Assembly: GCF_000422285.1 (NCBI RefSeq)
Contig: NZ_AULM01000026.1
Location: 1 to 55,326 of the forward strand
DNA length: 55,326 bases
DNA from: Desulfatiglans anilini DSM 4660
GTDB taxonomy: Bacteria; Desulfobacterota; DSM-4660; Desulfatiglandales; Desulfatiglandaceae
Direction: 5' to 3'
The position numbers and the translations under genes are program-made. How positions within the stretch are numbered: position 1 is the first letter of the stretch; each line of letters starts with the position of its first letter. Shown piece by piece: positions 7,465 through 16,287 of this stretch. The notes under the pieces were generated by a model. The model ran no database searches and was not told the origin of the DNA. It saw only the letters and a program-made list of their open reading frames with translations.

Positions 7465-8250
7465 ATGAACGACCCGGAGAACCTATTTCTGAGCAGGGTG
7501 CGACAGGCTTTGGGTGCAGAGAGCCGCAGGGCGCACACGACCCTGCAGCCGGAAGGCGCGCCGCCGGAAGAGACCCTCAGGGTCCTTGACCGGATCGCCA
7601 ACCGTGAAGGGAAGGATCGTCTGGCCTTGCTCGAGCGGCTGATGGAGGAGGGGCGGGCCATCAACCTGGAGGTGCACCCGGTCGAAGGGTTTCAGGAGGC
7701 GGCTGACGTCATCCATCAGATCGCCGTCGACCACCCGGAGCACCCTGCCTCCCGTCGTGGGATCCTCTGCTGGCGCCATCCCCTGCTCGACCCGCTCGAT
7801 CTGAAACATCGACTGGCCGGCCTGGGAATTCCCTTCTTTCCCGTCGACCTGCAGGACCCGGCGCTTGGCGGGCTCAGCCAAGACGAACGCCGGGCCCGCA
7901 TACGGGAGGCACTCGGTCTGGCCTGCATAGGCGTCACCTCCGCCGATTTCTGTGTCGCTCAAAGCGCAACCCTCGTCCTTCGAAGCCGGGCCGGGCAGCC
8001 CCGTGCGGTCTCCCTCGCACCCGACGTGCACGTGGCAGTCATCGAACCAGGTCAGATCCTGGCCGATTTCGAGGAGCTTTACACGGTCCTCAAATGGCAC
8101 CCAGAGATCCGCCGCGAGGGGCTGGGACCGAACCTCACCTTCATCACGGGCCCGAGCAAGACCGCTGACATCGAACTCCATATCGTCTACGGCGTTCACG
8201 GCCCGAGGAAGGTCCACCTTGTAGTCCTGACCGGGACCGGCGCCGCTTGA
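7465..8250 (+). CDS. lutC: LutC-like LUD-domain protein
   Basis: A 261-residue LUD-domain protein corresponding to LutC/YkgG. Recognisable elements are the GVTSADFCVAQSATLVL stretch, SLAPDVHVAVIEPGQI and the closing TGPSKTADIE with HGPRKVHLVVL. LutC is required for lactate oxidation with LutA and LutB; its exact biochemical role is unsettled. The ATG at 7465 follows AAGGATC at rather long spacing; the same frame stays open far upstream but overlaps lutB, so the longer start is rejected. The N-terminal about 100 residues are more variable than the LUD core. Confidence 0.88.
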   Translation: MNDPENLFLSRVRQALGAESRRAHTTLQPEGAPPEETLRVLDRIANREGKDRLALLERLMEEGRAINLEVHPVEGFQEAADVIHQIAVDHPEHPASRRGILCWRHPLLDPLDLKHRLAGLGIPFFPVDLQDPALGGLSQDERRARIREALGLACIGVTSADFCVAQSATLVLRSRAGQPRAVSLAPDVHVAVIEPGQILADFEELYTVLKWHPEIRREGLGPNLTFITGPSKTADIELHIVYGVHGPRKVHLVVLTGTGAA

Positions 8251-8313
8251 AAGGCCGCAACGAACCCCTGGCCTCGACGAGACACGCGCGCTGAAAACAC
8301 TGGAACGAACATC

Positions 8314-8901
8314 ATGGACCCGACCCTGATCGACCGCCTCAACCGTTTGTGGGGCCCCATTTACCCCCACCTGGCGGATTGGATCGCGCCCTGGTGCCCT
8401 GAGAGATCCGGGCGAGTGCTCGAACTCGGCCCCTTCTCCGGCGGGATCAGCGCGGCGATTCGTAAGAAGCGCCCGGAAATGGCGCCGGTCTGCCTCCTCC
8501 GGGAAAGTTATCTGCTCCCGCATCTTCGGCAGGCGTTTCCAACGGGCGGCGCATGGGTGATCGGAGAACTGACACAGCCTCCGTTCCAGGCGGCCTTCGA
8601 CCTGGTCGTCTTCCGGGGGGCCTTTTTTTTCCTGACCCCCACCATGCTGCCCGGGATATTCGATGTGCTCCGGCCCGGCGGGCAGGCGCTCATAGGGGGC
8701 GGATTCGGCCCGCTGACCCCCAAGGAACAGATCGATCCCATCGCCGAGGAATCCAGGGAACTCAACTATCGCCTCGGCAAAAAATGGATCTCGAGGGATG
8801 AGTTGGAAGGAATGCTCGCCGTAGCGGCGATTCCGCCCGATGCCGCCACGATCCTGGAATCCGGCGGATTGTGGCTTCTGGTTCATCGCGCCGGCCCTTG
8901 A
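8314..8901 (+). CDS. Class I SAM-dependent methyltransferase-like protein
   Basis: A 195-residue protein with a Rossmann-type methyltransferase core: motif I VLELGPFSGGISAAI, an acidic motif-IV region FDLVVFRGAFFFL and the LRPGGQALIGG step characteristic of UbiE-like enzymes. Substrate unknown. It lies 63 bp after lutC and may be the last gene of that operon. It is shorter than most UbiE-like enzymes, with a divergent second strand, so it could be inactive or act on a small substrate. Confidence 0.75.
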   Translation: MDPTLIDRLNRLWGPIYPHLADWIAPWCPERSGRVLELGPFSGGISAAIRKKRPEMAPVCLLRESYLLPHLRQAFPTGGAWVIGELTQPPFQAAFDLVVFRGAFFFLTPTMLPGIFDVLRPGGQALIGGGFGPLTPKEQIDPIAEESRELNYRLGKKWISRDELEGMLAVAAIPPDAATILESGGLWLLVHRAGP

Positions 8902-9079
8902 GCCGCCCAGATGGACGATGGCCTATGACGCGGAAGGGACCTCCAGACCGCCGACGCACAGGCACGAATTGACGCGGAAATGGGCAAAAAAGGCCGTCCC
9001 GAATGCCATCTGCACGACACTCGATCGAAGCGGCAAACCCTCAGGATCAAAAATAAAAACAATTTTTATAAAATAATGC

Positions 9080-9107
9080 TTGCTTTTCTTAAAAAATCAG
9101 GTATAAT
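9080..9107 (+). promoter_or_regulatory. Cold-shock gene promoter and long leader
   Basis: TTGCTT (9080-9085), 16-bp spacer and a consensus TATAAT (9102-9107) in an AT-rich stretch. Transcription from here gives a leader of about 100 nt before the start codon, as is common for cspA-type genes. The preceding 9-kb region up to 8902 has no other feature. Confidence 0.7.
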
Positions 9108-9217
9108 TTTTGACAATATTAAGATTTCGAAGTTCTTTTCAGGAAACAATCCATTTGTCAAGAGTGGCACCTGAAGTTTGGAACTGCGAGAAATTTTCGC
9201 GAAAGGAGGTTGTCACC

Positions 9218-9418
9218 ATGGCGAATGGAACGGTCAAGTGGTTTAATGACAGCAAAGGCTTCGGCTTCATCGAGCAGGAAAACGGTCCCGATGTTTTCGT
9301 GCACCATTCAGGGATTGCAGGCAGCGGATTCAAGTCCCTGCGAGAAGGTGCTCATGTCTCGTTTGATATCGAAGAAGGCAAAAAGGGCCCGGCTGCCGTC
9401 AATGTAGTCGAGCGCTGA
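9218..9418 (+). CDS. Cold-shock domain protein (CspA family)
   Basis: A 66-residue OB-fold protein with both RNA-binding motifs, KGFGFI (RNP1) and DVFVHHS (RNP2), in the canonical [11 protein letters not shown] context. It binds single-stranded RNA and DNA and acts as RNA chaperone or antiterminator. A consensus AAAGGAGG precedes the ATG. It has its own promoter, long leader and strong terminator, so it is a monocistronic unit. The RNA helicase gene with a leader terminator at 42 kb could be one of its targets; that is inference. Confidence 0.97.
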   Translation: MANGTVKWFNDSKGFGFIEQENGPDVFVHHSGIAGSGFKSLREGAHVSFDIEEGKKGPAAVNVVER

Positions 9419-9436
9419 TTTTTTCCCCAGCACTCC

Positions 9437-9472
9437 AGACGCTTCCCTTGTACAAGGGAGGCGTCTTTTTTT
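9437..9472 (+). terminator. Strong intrinsic terminator after the cold-shock gene
   Basis: A 14-bp stem AGACGCTTCCCTTG / CAAGGGAGGCGTCT with one G-U pair (9437-9450 and 9453-9466), followed directly by TTTTTT. Confidence 0.92.
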
Positions 9473-9550
9473 GGTCTTTGAAAAGCCAGGGGATCCTGCA
9501 ACACCCGACTTGGATCTTCATTCACCCGGCCCCTGAGGGTAATCGAACCG

Positions 9551-10162
9551 ATGAAAAAGGCAGAAAAACTGGAGATCCACTCCCACGACCTGAGGATCCT
9601 GAAACCCGTACACCGGTCGATCCGGAGAATCAAACGCGACCATTCCCCCACCGTCCACGGGTTTCGCATCTGGAAATCAAGCTGGATGCTGATCGACTTC
9701 ATCCAGCACCAGCACCTGCCGGGCGGCCTGAATATCCTGGATGTCGGCTGCGGCTGGGGATTGGCCGGGATTTACTGCGCCAAGAATTTGGCCGCAAAGG
9801 TCACCTGCATGGATATCGACGCAGAGGTGTTCCCCTTCCTGCAGATTCAGGCCCAGGCGAACGACGTCGACATCAGGACGCTCCGCCTCGGAATAGCGGA
9901 CCTCACACAAGACGATCTGCAGGCTTTCGATATCGTCATGGGTGCGGACATCTGCTTCTGGGACGAGCTGGTATCCCCGTGGCACAAACTGATACGCCGG
10001 GCCAACCGGACCGAAAAAACCGCCGTCATCCTGGCCGACCCGGGCAGAACCCCCTTCGACAAGCTCGAGCGCCGCTGCATCACGGATTACAACCAGGAGG
10101 CGGTTTCATGGGAGATCTCCGATCCCTTCTCCTACAGGGGCCGCATCCTGAAGATCGACTGA
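9551..10162 (+). CDS. Protein methyltransferase-like, family 16 type
   Basis: A 203-residue class I methyltransferase with motif I ILDVGCGWGLAGIYCA, the acidic ribose-binding CMDID and a post-II segment GADICFWDE that fits the (D/E)xx(Y/F) signature of methyltransferase family 16 (METTL21/ETFB-lysine methyltransferase group, with bacterial members acting on ETF-beta). ETF is the electron acceptor of the acyl-CoA dehydrogenase encoded nearby, so ETF is a conceivable substrate, but no ETF gene is in the window. No strong ribosome-binding site; the gene ends 30 bp from a convergent crotonase gene. Confidence 0.78.
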   Translation: MKKAEKLEIHSHDLRILKPVHRSIRRIKRDHSPTVHGFRIWKSSWMLIDFIQHQHLPGGLNILDVGCGWGLAGIYCAKNLAAKVTCMDIDAEVFPFLQIQAQANDVDIRTLRLGIADLTQDDLQAFDIVMGADICFWDELVSPWHKLIRRANRTEKTAVILADPGRTPFDKLERRCITDYNQEAVSWEISDPFSYRGRILKID

Positions 10163-10192
10163 CGCCTGTGCTCGAAGGCATATGTCGAAAAA

Positions 10193-11071
10193 CTATCTCC
10201 CGGTGAAGTCCGGCGCACGCTTCTCCAGGAAGTGCGCGACGCCCTCTTTGGCATCCTCAGAGCGAAAACTAAGCAGCATCTCGGCATCCGCCTCCTGCCA
10301 GGCCTCGGCCAGGGTCTGAAACTGCGCACGGTAGACCTGCCGTTTCATGACGCCAAGCGACCGGGGGGAGACCTCCGTCGCAAGGACGGAGGCATAATCC
10401 TTCACGCGCGCCATGAATTCGCCCTGGGGAAACACCCGGCTCACCAGGCCCATGCTCAAGGCCTCCGAGGCGTCGATCATCCTTGCGGAGAAAAGCAGAT
10501 CCAGGGCGTTCGCCAGGCCTGCAATCCTCGGCAGGATCCAACTGATGCCGTGCTCGGCGATCAAACCGCGCCGGGAAAAGGCCGTCGAAAACCTCGCCTG
10601 GTCCGATGCAAACCGGATGTCGCAATAAAGACCGACCACAAAGCCCAGACCGACAGCAGGCCCGTTGACCGCCGCTATGACCGGTTTATCGACGCCGAGG
10701 AAATAAGAGAACCGCTTCCGGAAATCCCCCCGCTTGCCGGACGGGTTTTCCGGATCGAGTTCTTCATCCGTCTTCGTCTTCATCAGAATGGACACCTGTT
10801 TCTCAGGTGCATCCTGATTGTCCTCTCTCAACACCTCTTGCAGAAGATTCCCTGCATCTTTCAATTCATCCAGGTCGGCGCCCGAACAAAAGGCATTTCC
10901 GGCGCCCGTCAGCACGACCACCCGGACATCACGGTCACGCTCGGCCCTGAGCATCGCATCCCTGAGTTCGTTGGCCATCACCCACGTCCAAGCATTGCGC
11001 TTTTCAGGGCGGTTCAACGTAATGGTCAGGATATTTTTTTCAACGCTGTAGGTTATTTGCTGATATGACAT
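10193..11071 (-). CDS. Enoyl-CoA hydratase/isomerase family protein
   Basis: A 292-residue crotonase-fold protein. It shows the CoA-binding FCSGADLDELKD, the oxyanion-hole helix NGPAVGLGFVVGLYCDIRFAS and the second catalytic region RRGLIAEHGISWILPRI with a Glu at the usual site. The first catalytic Glu position (GGGxELA in classical hydratases) is replaced (GFVVGL), so it may be an isomerase or other crotonase activity rather than a hydratase. An insertion of about 30 charged residues follows the CoA loop. ATG 11071 follows GGAG; a TTG two codons upstream is less likely. Last gene of the minus-strand catabolic cluster. Confidence 0.9.
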   Translation of the reverse strand: MSYQQITYSVEKNILTITLNRPEKRNAWTWVMANELRDAMLRAERDRDVRVVVLTGAGNAFCSGADLDELKDAGNLLQEVLREDNQDAPEKQVSILMKTKTDEELDPENPSGKRGDFRKRFSYFLGVDKPVIAAVNGPAVGLGFVVGLYCDIRFASDQARFSTAFSRRGLIAEHGISWILPRIAGLANALDLLFSARMIDASEALSMGLVSRVFPQGEFMARVKDYASVLATEVSPRSLGVMKRQVYRAQFQTLAEAWQEADAEMLLSFRSEDAKEGVAHFLEKRAPDFTGR

Positions 11072-11311
11072 ATCCAATGGCTCCGCTTAGGCAGCAGGAA
11101 TCCGCACGTCGATTCCCGGAAACAAGTTGAATCCACCACACAACACCCATCCGGAAAAGAGCATCCGGCACGACAAGATCTTCAGTCGGCAAATGGGAAT
11201 TTTTCTTCACATGCTTCGGCCGTTCAGAAGGCGGGTCGAGTCTGTTTTCACCCTTCAGCAGGGAACCTATTCCGGTTGCTGACCATCTACGGGATAAAAA
11301 TATTTGCGCTT

Positions 11312-12169
11312 TTATGCGTACCGGTACCAGCCTCTGCCGCATTTTTTCCCGATATGGCCGGCGTACACGCGCTGCTTGAGCGCGTCTCCGAAGCGGAACC
11401 GGTCTCCGTGGGCCTCCTTCAACAGATTGCCTACGTTGAGTGCCATACCGAGATCCGCCATGTCCATCAGGGCGAAAGGCCCAAGCGGATGCCCCAATCC
11501 CAATCTACAGGCCGCATCGATATCCTCACATGAGGCGACGCCTTCATCCACGAGCCTCACGGCCTCCCCGAACATAGCGAACAGCATCCGGTTGACTACA
11601 AAGCCCGCCGTATCCTTGACACGCACCGCCGTCTTGCCAATGATTCGACAGGCCTCCATCGCAAAATCGATGGTTTCCCCGCCGCTCTCCAGCCCCGGGA
11701 TCACTTCTACCAGCTTCATAGTGAAAGCGGGAGCGAAAAAATGCATTCCTATGAACAGTGGACGTCTGTTTTCACCGACCGCGGTCGATAGCAAGGTAAT
11801 CGGAATGGAGGAGGTGTTGGTGGCGATGATGCATTCGCGCTTGCAGACCTCGTCAGCCTCTTCGAGGACGCTCTTTTTCAGTTCGATGTTTTCAAAAACC
11901 GCCTCGACCACCAGATCCACGTCAACAAACGCCTTATAGTCGGCCGTCGGCACGATACGAGCCAATACCGCATCCCGCTCCTCGGCCGGGAACCGCCCCT
12001 TGGCGACCGCCTTGTCCAGAACCTTCCCGATTTTAGCCTTTCCCTGCTCAGCCAACGGCAAGTCCGGCTCGCGCATCACGACACTCACTCCGCAGGCCGC
12101 GAAGCAAAGCGCGATCTCGGCCCCCATCTGCCCTGCACCCAAAACCCCGACTCCATTAAGTTGACGCAT
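11312..12169 (-). CDS. 3-hydroxyacyl-CoA dehydrogenase
   Basis: A 285-residue enzyme of the short HbdA/PaaH class. N-terminal NAD site GVLGAGQMGAEIA, then NTSSIPI, the catalytic His of GMHFFAPA with the Glu of MKLVEVIPG, and the C-terminal helical domain (GFVVNRML, GLGHPLGPFALMDMADLG). It oxidises 3-hydroxyacyl-CoA to 3-oxoacyl-CoA with NAD. The start follows GGCGGAGAGA and overlaps the end of the upstream flavoprotein gene by 14 bp, showing tight coupling in the cluster. Confidence 0.95.
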   Translation of the reverse strand: MRQLNGVGVLGAGQMGAEIALCFAACGVSVVMREPDLPLAEQGKAKIGKVLDKAVAKGRFPAEERDAVLARIVPTADYKAFVDVDLVVEAVFENIELKKSVLEEADEVCKRECIIATNTSSIPITLLSTAVGENRRPLFIGMHFFAPAFTMKLVEVIPGLESGGETIDFAMEACRIIGKTAVRVKDTAGFVVNRMLFAMFGEAVRLVDEGVASCEDIDAACRLGLGHPLGPFALMDMADLGMALNVGNLLKEAHGDRFRFGDALKQRVYAGHIGKKCGRGWYRYA

Positions 12170-13031
12170 TCTCTCCGCCTTTCGATAAGTTCATGCGGGC
12201 CAGTCCCGCGATGATTTCTTCGGATTCTTCGATCATGTTCCGTATGAACTGGTCCACGGTCGGTATCGATTCGATCACCGTCGAGGCCAGCGAGTGCTTG
12301 ATGCCATGCCCCATCTGATAAACCTTGCGGCGGTAGTCCGCATCCAGGACGCTCTGTTCGACGATGGCCCGCTTCAGCGCCCCGGAGGCCTGAAACTCCT
12401 GCGTCGCCATCATCGCCGTTCCCAGATAGACGGCCGCAGCGCCCATGGCGAGCGCGCCGACGAAGCCGCGGGCGTCGCCAATGCCGCCGGCTGCGATCAG
12501 GGGCGTGTCGATCAGCTTCCGGGTCGCCGTGATATTGATCAAGGTGGAGTTCTGGAGCGGGCTTTTGAAGCCGGTCCCCTCGAAACCTACCAGCACGATG
12601 GCGTCCGCCCCCTTTCGGGCGGTCGAAACGGCGTGCTCGATGGCCGCGCACTTGTGGATCCAGATACACCCCTCGGCCTTGCACCGCCGTCCGATCGCCG
12701 ATCCGTCGTAAGCCGAGGTGAAGATGATCCACACCCCCTCCTCGAGGGCGATCTTGACATACGCCTCGTGGTGGTCCTCCAGGATCCCGCGGTCCTTGAA
12801 GAGGGAGAAATTGACCCCGAACGGCTTTTCGGTCCGGGTCTTGGCATCCCGGATATCCTGCTGGAATTCATCTGGATCCTTATAGGAAATCGAGGTCATG
12901 ATCCCCAGACCGCCAGCCTCGGAAACCGGCACCGCGATCCGGGAGGTGCCCATCCCCTTCGGCCCGAAGGCCCCCTGAATGATGGGATACCGGATGCCGA
13001 GCATCCGCGTCAGAGCGGTATCAAAGGCCAT
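12156..13031 (-). CDS. Nitronate monooxygenase/2-nitropropane dioxygenase-like flavoprotein
   Basis: A 291-residue TIM-barrel FMN protein with YPIIQGAFGP at the start, the phosphate-binding AAGGIGDARGFVGALAMGAAAVYLGTA and a C-terminal helical tail. The family includes nitronate monooxygenase and FabK-type enoyl reductases. In an anaerobe and between 3-hydroxyacyl-CoA dehydrogenase and molybdenum-enzyme genes, an acyl-CoA reductase or other oxygen-independent role is more plausible, but this is inference. ATG 13031 is preferred because GAGGG lies nine bases upstream; ATG 13040 is too near that site. The gene overlaps neighbours on both sides. Confidence 0.85.
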   Translation of the reverse strand: MAFDTALTRMLGIRYPIIQGAFGPKGMGTSRIAVPVSEAGGLGIMTSISYKDPDEFQQDIRDAKTRTEKPFGVNFSLFKDRGILEDHHEAYVKIALEEGVWIIFTSAYDGSAIGRRCKAEGCIWIHKCAAIEHAVSTARKGADAIVLVGFEGTGFKSPLQNSTLINITATRKLIDTPLIAAGGIGDARGFVGALAMGAAAVYLGTAMMATQEFQASGALKRAIVEQSVLDADYRRKVYQMGHGIKHSLASTVIESIPTVDQFIRNMIEESEEIIAGLARMNLSKGGENAST

Positions 13032-14013
13032 TTCTTCCATCCCTCGAAAGCGCCCTTTTCACTAAAGCTTTGGCGATCTCGATTTTGTATACGTTCCGGC
13101 TCAGGGGCACAGCGCCCTCCAAGGCTGCTGCGGCTGTGCTCTCCGCGGTGCCGGCATCGATCGGCTTTCCCCGAAGGAATTCTTCGGCCTTCAGCGCCCT
13201 GTAGGGTCCAGGCGCCACCGCGCCCAGCACGATGCGGACAAAGGAGCAAACACCGTGTTTCAGGGCAAGGACCACTCCCACGCTTGCAACCGCAAAATCG
13301 ATCGAACCCCTGACCCTGTGCTTGAGAAACACCTGTCTGCTCCCGGACGGCGGGCGGGGAATGAGGATCTCCGTCACGATTTCCCCAGGGGCCAACGCAT
13401 TGCCCAAGGCATCGTAGAATGCGCCCGCATCGAGGCTGCGTCCCCCGTCGGGCCCGGCGATCCGAATCTGTGCACCCAGGGCGGCCAGGGCGACCGCGGT
13501 GTCCGATGGGCAGACCGCAAAGCACCGTTTGCCTCCGAAGAGGGCGTGATACCGGTTGTCGCCGGTGACAGCCAGGCACGGCCCTTCCCCTTTCCTCCGG
13601 CACAGGATCCGGCCGCCGATTTCGTGGGGGTATCGGTAATACCAGCAGCGCGTCTCCTGGGCCAGATTGCCGCCGATCGTGCCCATGTAGCGGATCTGCG
13701 GCATCCCGACCGATTCGGCGGCGTCAGCCAAGATCGAGTAATCCCGCCTCAGCAAAGGCGATTCAACGATGTCGGCAAGCGGAGTTAGGGCCCCAATCCG
13801 GGCGCCGTCGCCGTCTGTCTCGATGGCATCCAACCCGGGGATCCTCTTGATGTTGATCAGGAGCTCCGGATAGTCGGGCTCGGCCCGGGTCTTGAGCAGC
13901 CCGAGGAGGTCGGTCCCCCCGGCGAGGAACCGCGCCTTTCCGCGGTGGGCATTTTTCAGTTCGATCGCCTCGGCAACCGTTTGGGCATCGATATGTCTGA
14001 AAGGTTTCAACAT
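13021..14013 (-). CDS. Molybdenum hydroxylase FAD subunit with extra [4Fe-4S] loop (HcrB/PaoB type)
   Basis: A 330-residue FAD-binding subunit of the xanthine oxidase family: FLAGGTDLLG and GTIGGNLAQ are the FAD loops. Between about residues 125 and 175 sits a cysteine-bearing insertion (RCWYY, ILC, GPC, KRC, AVCPSD) like the one that binds a [4Fe-4S] cluster in 4-hydroxybenzoyl-CoA reductase HcrB and aldehyde oxidoreductase PaoB. The spacing, with GDNRYHALFGG between the last cysteines, looks more PaoB-like than HcrB-like. It shuttles electrons between flavin and the Fe-S subunit. Start follows GGGAGA. Encoded 12 bp after the molybdenum subunit. Confidence 0.9.
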   Translation of the reverse strand: MLKPFRHIDAQTVAEAIELKNAHRGKARFLAGGTDLLGLLKTRAEPDYPELLINIKRIPGLDAIETDGDGARIGALTPLADIVESPLLRRDYSILADAAESVGMPQIRYMGTIGGNLAQETRCWYYRYPHEIGGRILCRRKGEGPCLAVTGDNRYHALFGGKRCFAVCPSDTAVALAALGAQIRIAGPDGGRSLDAGAFYDALGNALAPGEIVTEILIPRPPSGSRQVFLKHRVRGSIDFAVASVGVVLALKHGVCSFVRIVLGAVAPGPYRALKAEEFLRGKPIDAGTAESTAAAALEGAVPLSRNVYKIEIAKALVKRALSRDGRNGL

Positions 14014-14025
14014 AGGGTCTCCCGA

Positions 14026-16287
14026 TTATATCTTACCCAAGGCCTTCAGGACCTTGTCCGAGGTCACGGGGTAATCCATCACCCTCGCGCCGATGGCGTT
14101 GTACACGGCCATGAGCACGGCGCTCGGGCCCGGTGAGGTGGCGATTTCGCCTACGCCCACAGCGCCGAAGCGGTGGCTCGGGGCAGGGGTCTCCAGGATG
14201 ATGTTCTTGAAATTCGGCAAGTCGGCAAAGGTGCGCCACTTGTAATCCACCATGTTGCCGTTCAAGATCCGCCCGGATCTTTCGTCCAGGACTGTTTCCT
14301 CGAAAATGGCGGTGTCCAACCCCGCGGAGCCCAAGGCACCATGCAGCTGCCCCTCGAGGGCCTTCGGGGAGATGATCCGGCCGCAGTCCGTGGCGTTGAC
14401 CACACAGAGCAGCTCCACGACGCCCGTTTCCGTATCGACCTCCACTTCGACGAAAGTCATCAGAAAATTGCAGAGCGAATAATCCGGGTCGAAGCGGCCT
14501 TCGCCCACACAGGTGCGTGTCAAGCCCATGATCCGCCGCCAGTGGATGCGCTCGTCGGGGCGGCCTACCCGGTACACCATACCGTCTTTGGTCTCGAGCT
14601 GTTCGGGCGTCGCATGGAGCATGGGAGCGGCCATCTCCAAGAGCCTGCGCCGCGCATCCTCGGCGGCGTTGATCACTGCGGACCCGACGGCGTAAGTGCC
14701 CCGTGACCCCATCAGACCGAACTCGAAGGGGTTGACATGGGTATCCGGCGGGGATAGATTCACCCGTTCGAGCGGAAGGTTCAACACTTCGGCCGCCATC
14801 TTGCAGAGGCTGCTCCGCTGCCCCGGACCGGATTCGGAGACGCAGCAAAACACCGTGGTCCGCCCGTCCGGCGTCAGCTTGACGAGGGCTTCGGAGGAAT
14901 CCTCACCGACATCGGCATTGCTGTGGACGCCGACCCCTACGCCCCGTCTCTTCGAGCCCTCGGCCAAGGTGTATTTCCCCCAGCCGCGCCACTTCTCCTT
15001 CCAGTTGAAGGCTTCTGCGCCCCGGTCGATGGCCTTGGAAAAATCGATGCCCCGGTAGGACCACCAGTTGCCCTCGCGCCAGAAATAGCCGTCCCCGGCC
15101 TTGACGATATTCTTTCTGAAAAAGGCTACCGGATCGACACCGGCTTTCTCCATGGCGATGGATACGACCGGCAGGATCGAGCTTTCCAGTTCCTGCCCGC
15201 CGTACCCTCGAACGATCCCTGAAGGAGAACGATTGGTGCAGACGAGGCGCGTCTTCAGGTCCCAATGGGCGCAGCGCAGAACCAGTTGCAGCTCTCCGCA
15301 TCCGACGGCGATCTGGAAAGGGCCCGACTCCGAACCCGATCCTGTGTTGACGAACCATTCGCCCGAAACCGCGGTGAGCGTCCCATCCCGCTTGATCCCC
15401 ACCCTCGCCCGAACGCGGGACCCCAGCCTCAGCGAGTAGGCGTGGAAATGCTCTTCCTTGGTGTAATAGACCTTGACGGGCCGGCCTGTCGCCCGGGCCA
15501 GCAGGGCGGCATAGCCGACCGGTGTCATATTGGCGTTTTTGGTGCCGTAGCTGCCGCCGCACTGGGTGCTAACCGCCCGCATATCCGCCATGCCGATGAA
15601 CGGGATTCCGATGAAGCGGTTGAAAGCGATGGATTGTGACGGGGTGTAGATCGTCAGGCGGTCCTCGGTCTCCCACTCGGCGATCACCCCAGGCGGTTCG
15701 GGAGGCAGGGGGTTCGGAAATATCTCGTAACCGCAGACCCCCTCGACGACGAAATCCGCCTCGGCGAACCCCTTCTCGACCTCCCCCATGCGTACGCCGT
15801 TAAGTAGTTTCGGCTCGAATACAGGCGGGTCTCCGGGATAGGTGTTGCGGGGATACTGGCTGTAGATCGGCGGGCTGTCCACCTCGATTGCCGCCGCGGC
15901 GTCGTAGACCGCCGGGAGCGGCTCATATTCGACTTCGATCGCCTCCAGCGCGGCATCGGCCGCATCGAGGGTCTCTGCCGCAACCACCGCCACCGCGTCC
16001 CCCACATACCGGACCTTCCGGTCGAGCACTTTCATGTGCTTGGGGATGCCCCACGCCAAGTCCGGCACATCTTCATGGGTCAGCACCGCCTTGACGCCCG
16101 GGAGTGCCCTCGCACGGCTGCAGTCGATCCGTTTGATCTCGGCATGCGCCAGGGGGCTGCGGAGAACCTTCCCGTGGAGCATCCCCGGCCGCACGATATC
16201 ATCGATGTATCGAGCCCTCCCGGTGACGATGTCCCTGGCGTCCTTGCGGGGGGTCTCTCTTCCAATATGCCTGTAGTGCTCAGTCAT
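14026..16287 (-). CDS. Molybdenum hydroxylase large (Moco-binding) subunit
   Basis: A 753-residue xanthine-oxidase-family catalytic subunit: an N-terminal aldehyde oxidase a/b-hammerhead domain (GRARYIDDIVRPGMLHGKVLRSPLAHA), QCGGSYGTKNA, the Moco-binding segments and the active-site Glu near the C-terminus (GAVGVGEIATSPG). The set HcrC-HcrA-HcrB fits 4-hydroxybenzoyl-CoA reductase or a related aromatic or CoA-thioester hydroxylase/dehydroxylase, but nothing in the sequence fixes the substrate. ATG 16287 follows GGGAGG; it overlaps the small subunit gene by 8 bp. Requires molybdopterin cofactor made elsewhere. Confidence 0.93.
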   Translation of the reverse strand: MTEHYRHIGRETPRKDARDIVTGRARYIDDIVRPGMLHGKVLRSPLAHAEIKRIDCSRARALPGVKAVLTHEDVPDLAWGIPKHMKVLDRKVRYVGDAVAVVAAETLDAADAALEAIEVEYEPLPAVYDAAAAIEVDSPPIYSQYPRNTYPGDPPVFEPKLLNGVRMGEVEKGFAEADFVVEGVCGYEIFPNPLPPEPPGVIAEWETEDRLTIYTPSQSIAFNRFIGIPFIGMADMRAVSTQCGGSYGTKNANMTPVGYAALLARATGRPVKVYYTKEEHFHAYSLRLGSRVRARVGIKRDGTLTAVSGEWFVNTGSGSESGPFQIAVGCGELQLVLRCAHWDLKTRLVCTNRSPSGIVRGYGGQELESSILPVVSIAMEKAGVDPVAFFRKNIVKAGDGYFWREGNWWSYRGIDFSKAIDRGAEAFNWKEKWRGWGKYTLAEGSKRRGVGVGVHSNADVGEDSSEALVKLTPDGRTTVFCCVSESGPGQRSSLCKMAAEVLNLPLERVNLSPPDTHVNPFEFGLMGSRGTYAVGSAVINAAEDARRRLLEMAAPMLHATPEQLETKDGMVYRVGRPDERIHWRRIMGLTRTCVGEGRFDPDYSLCNFLMTFVEVEVDTETGVVELLCVVNATDCGRIISPKALEGQLHGALGSAGLDTAIFEETVLDERSGRILNGNMVDYKWRTFADLPNFKNIILETPAPSHRFGAVGVGEIATSPGPSAVLMAVYNAIGARVMDYPVTSDKVLKALGKI

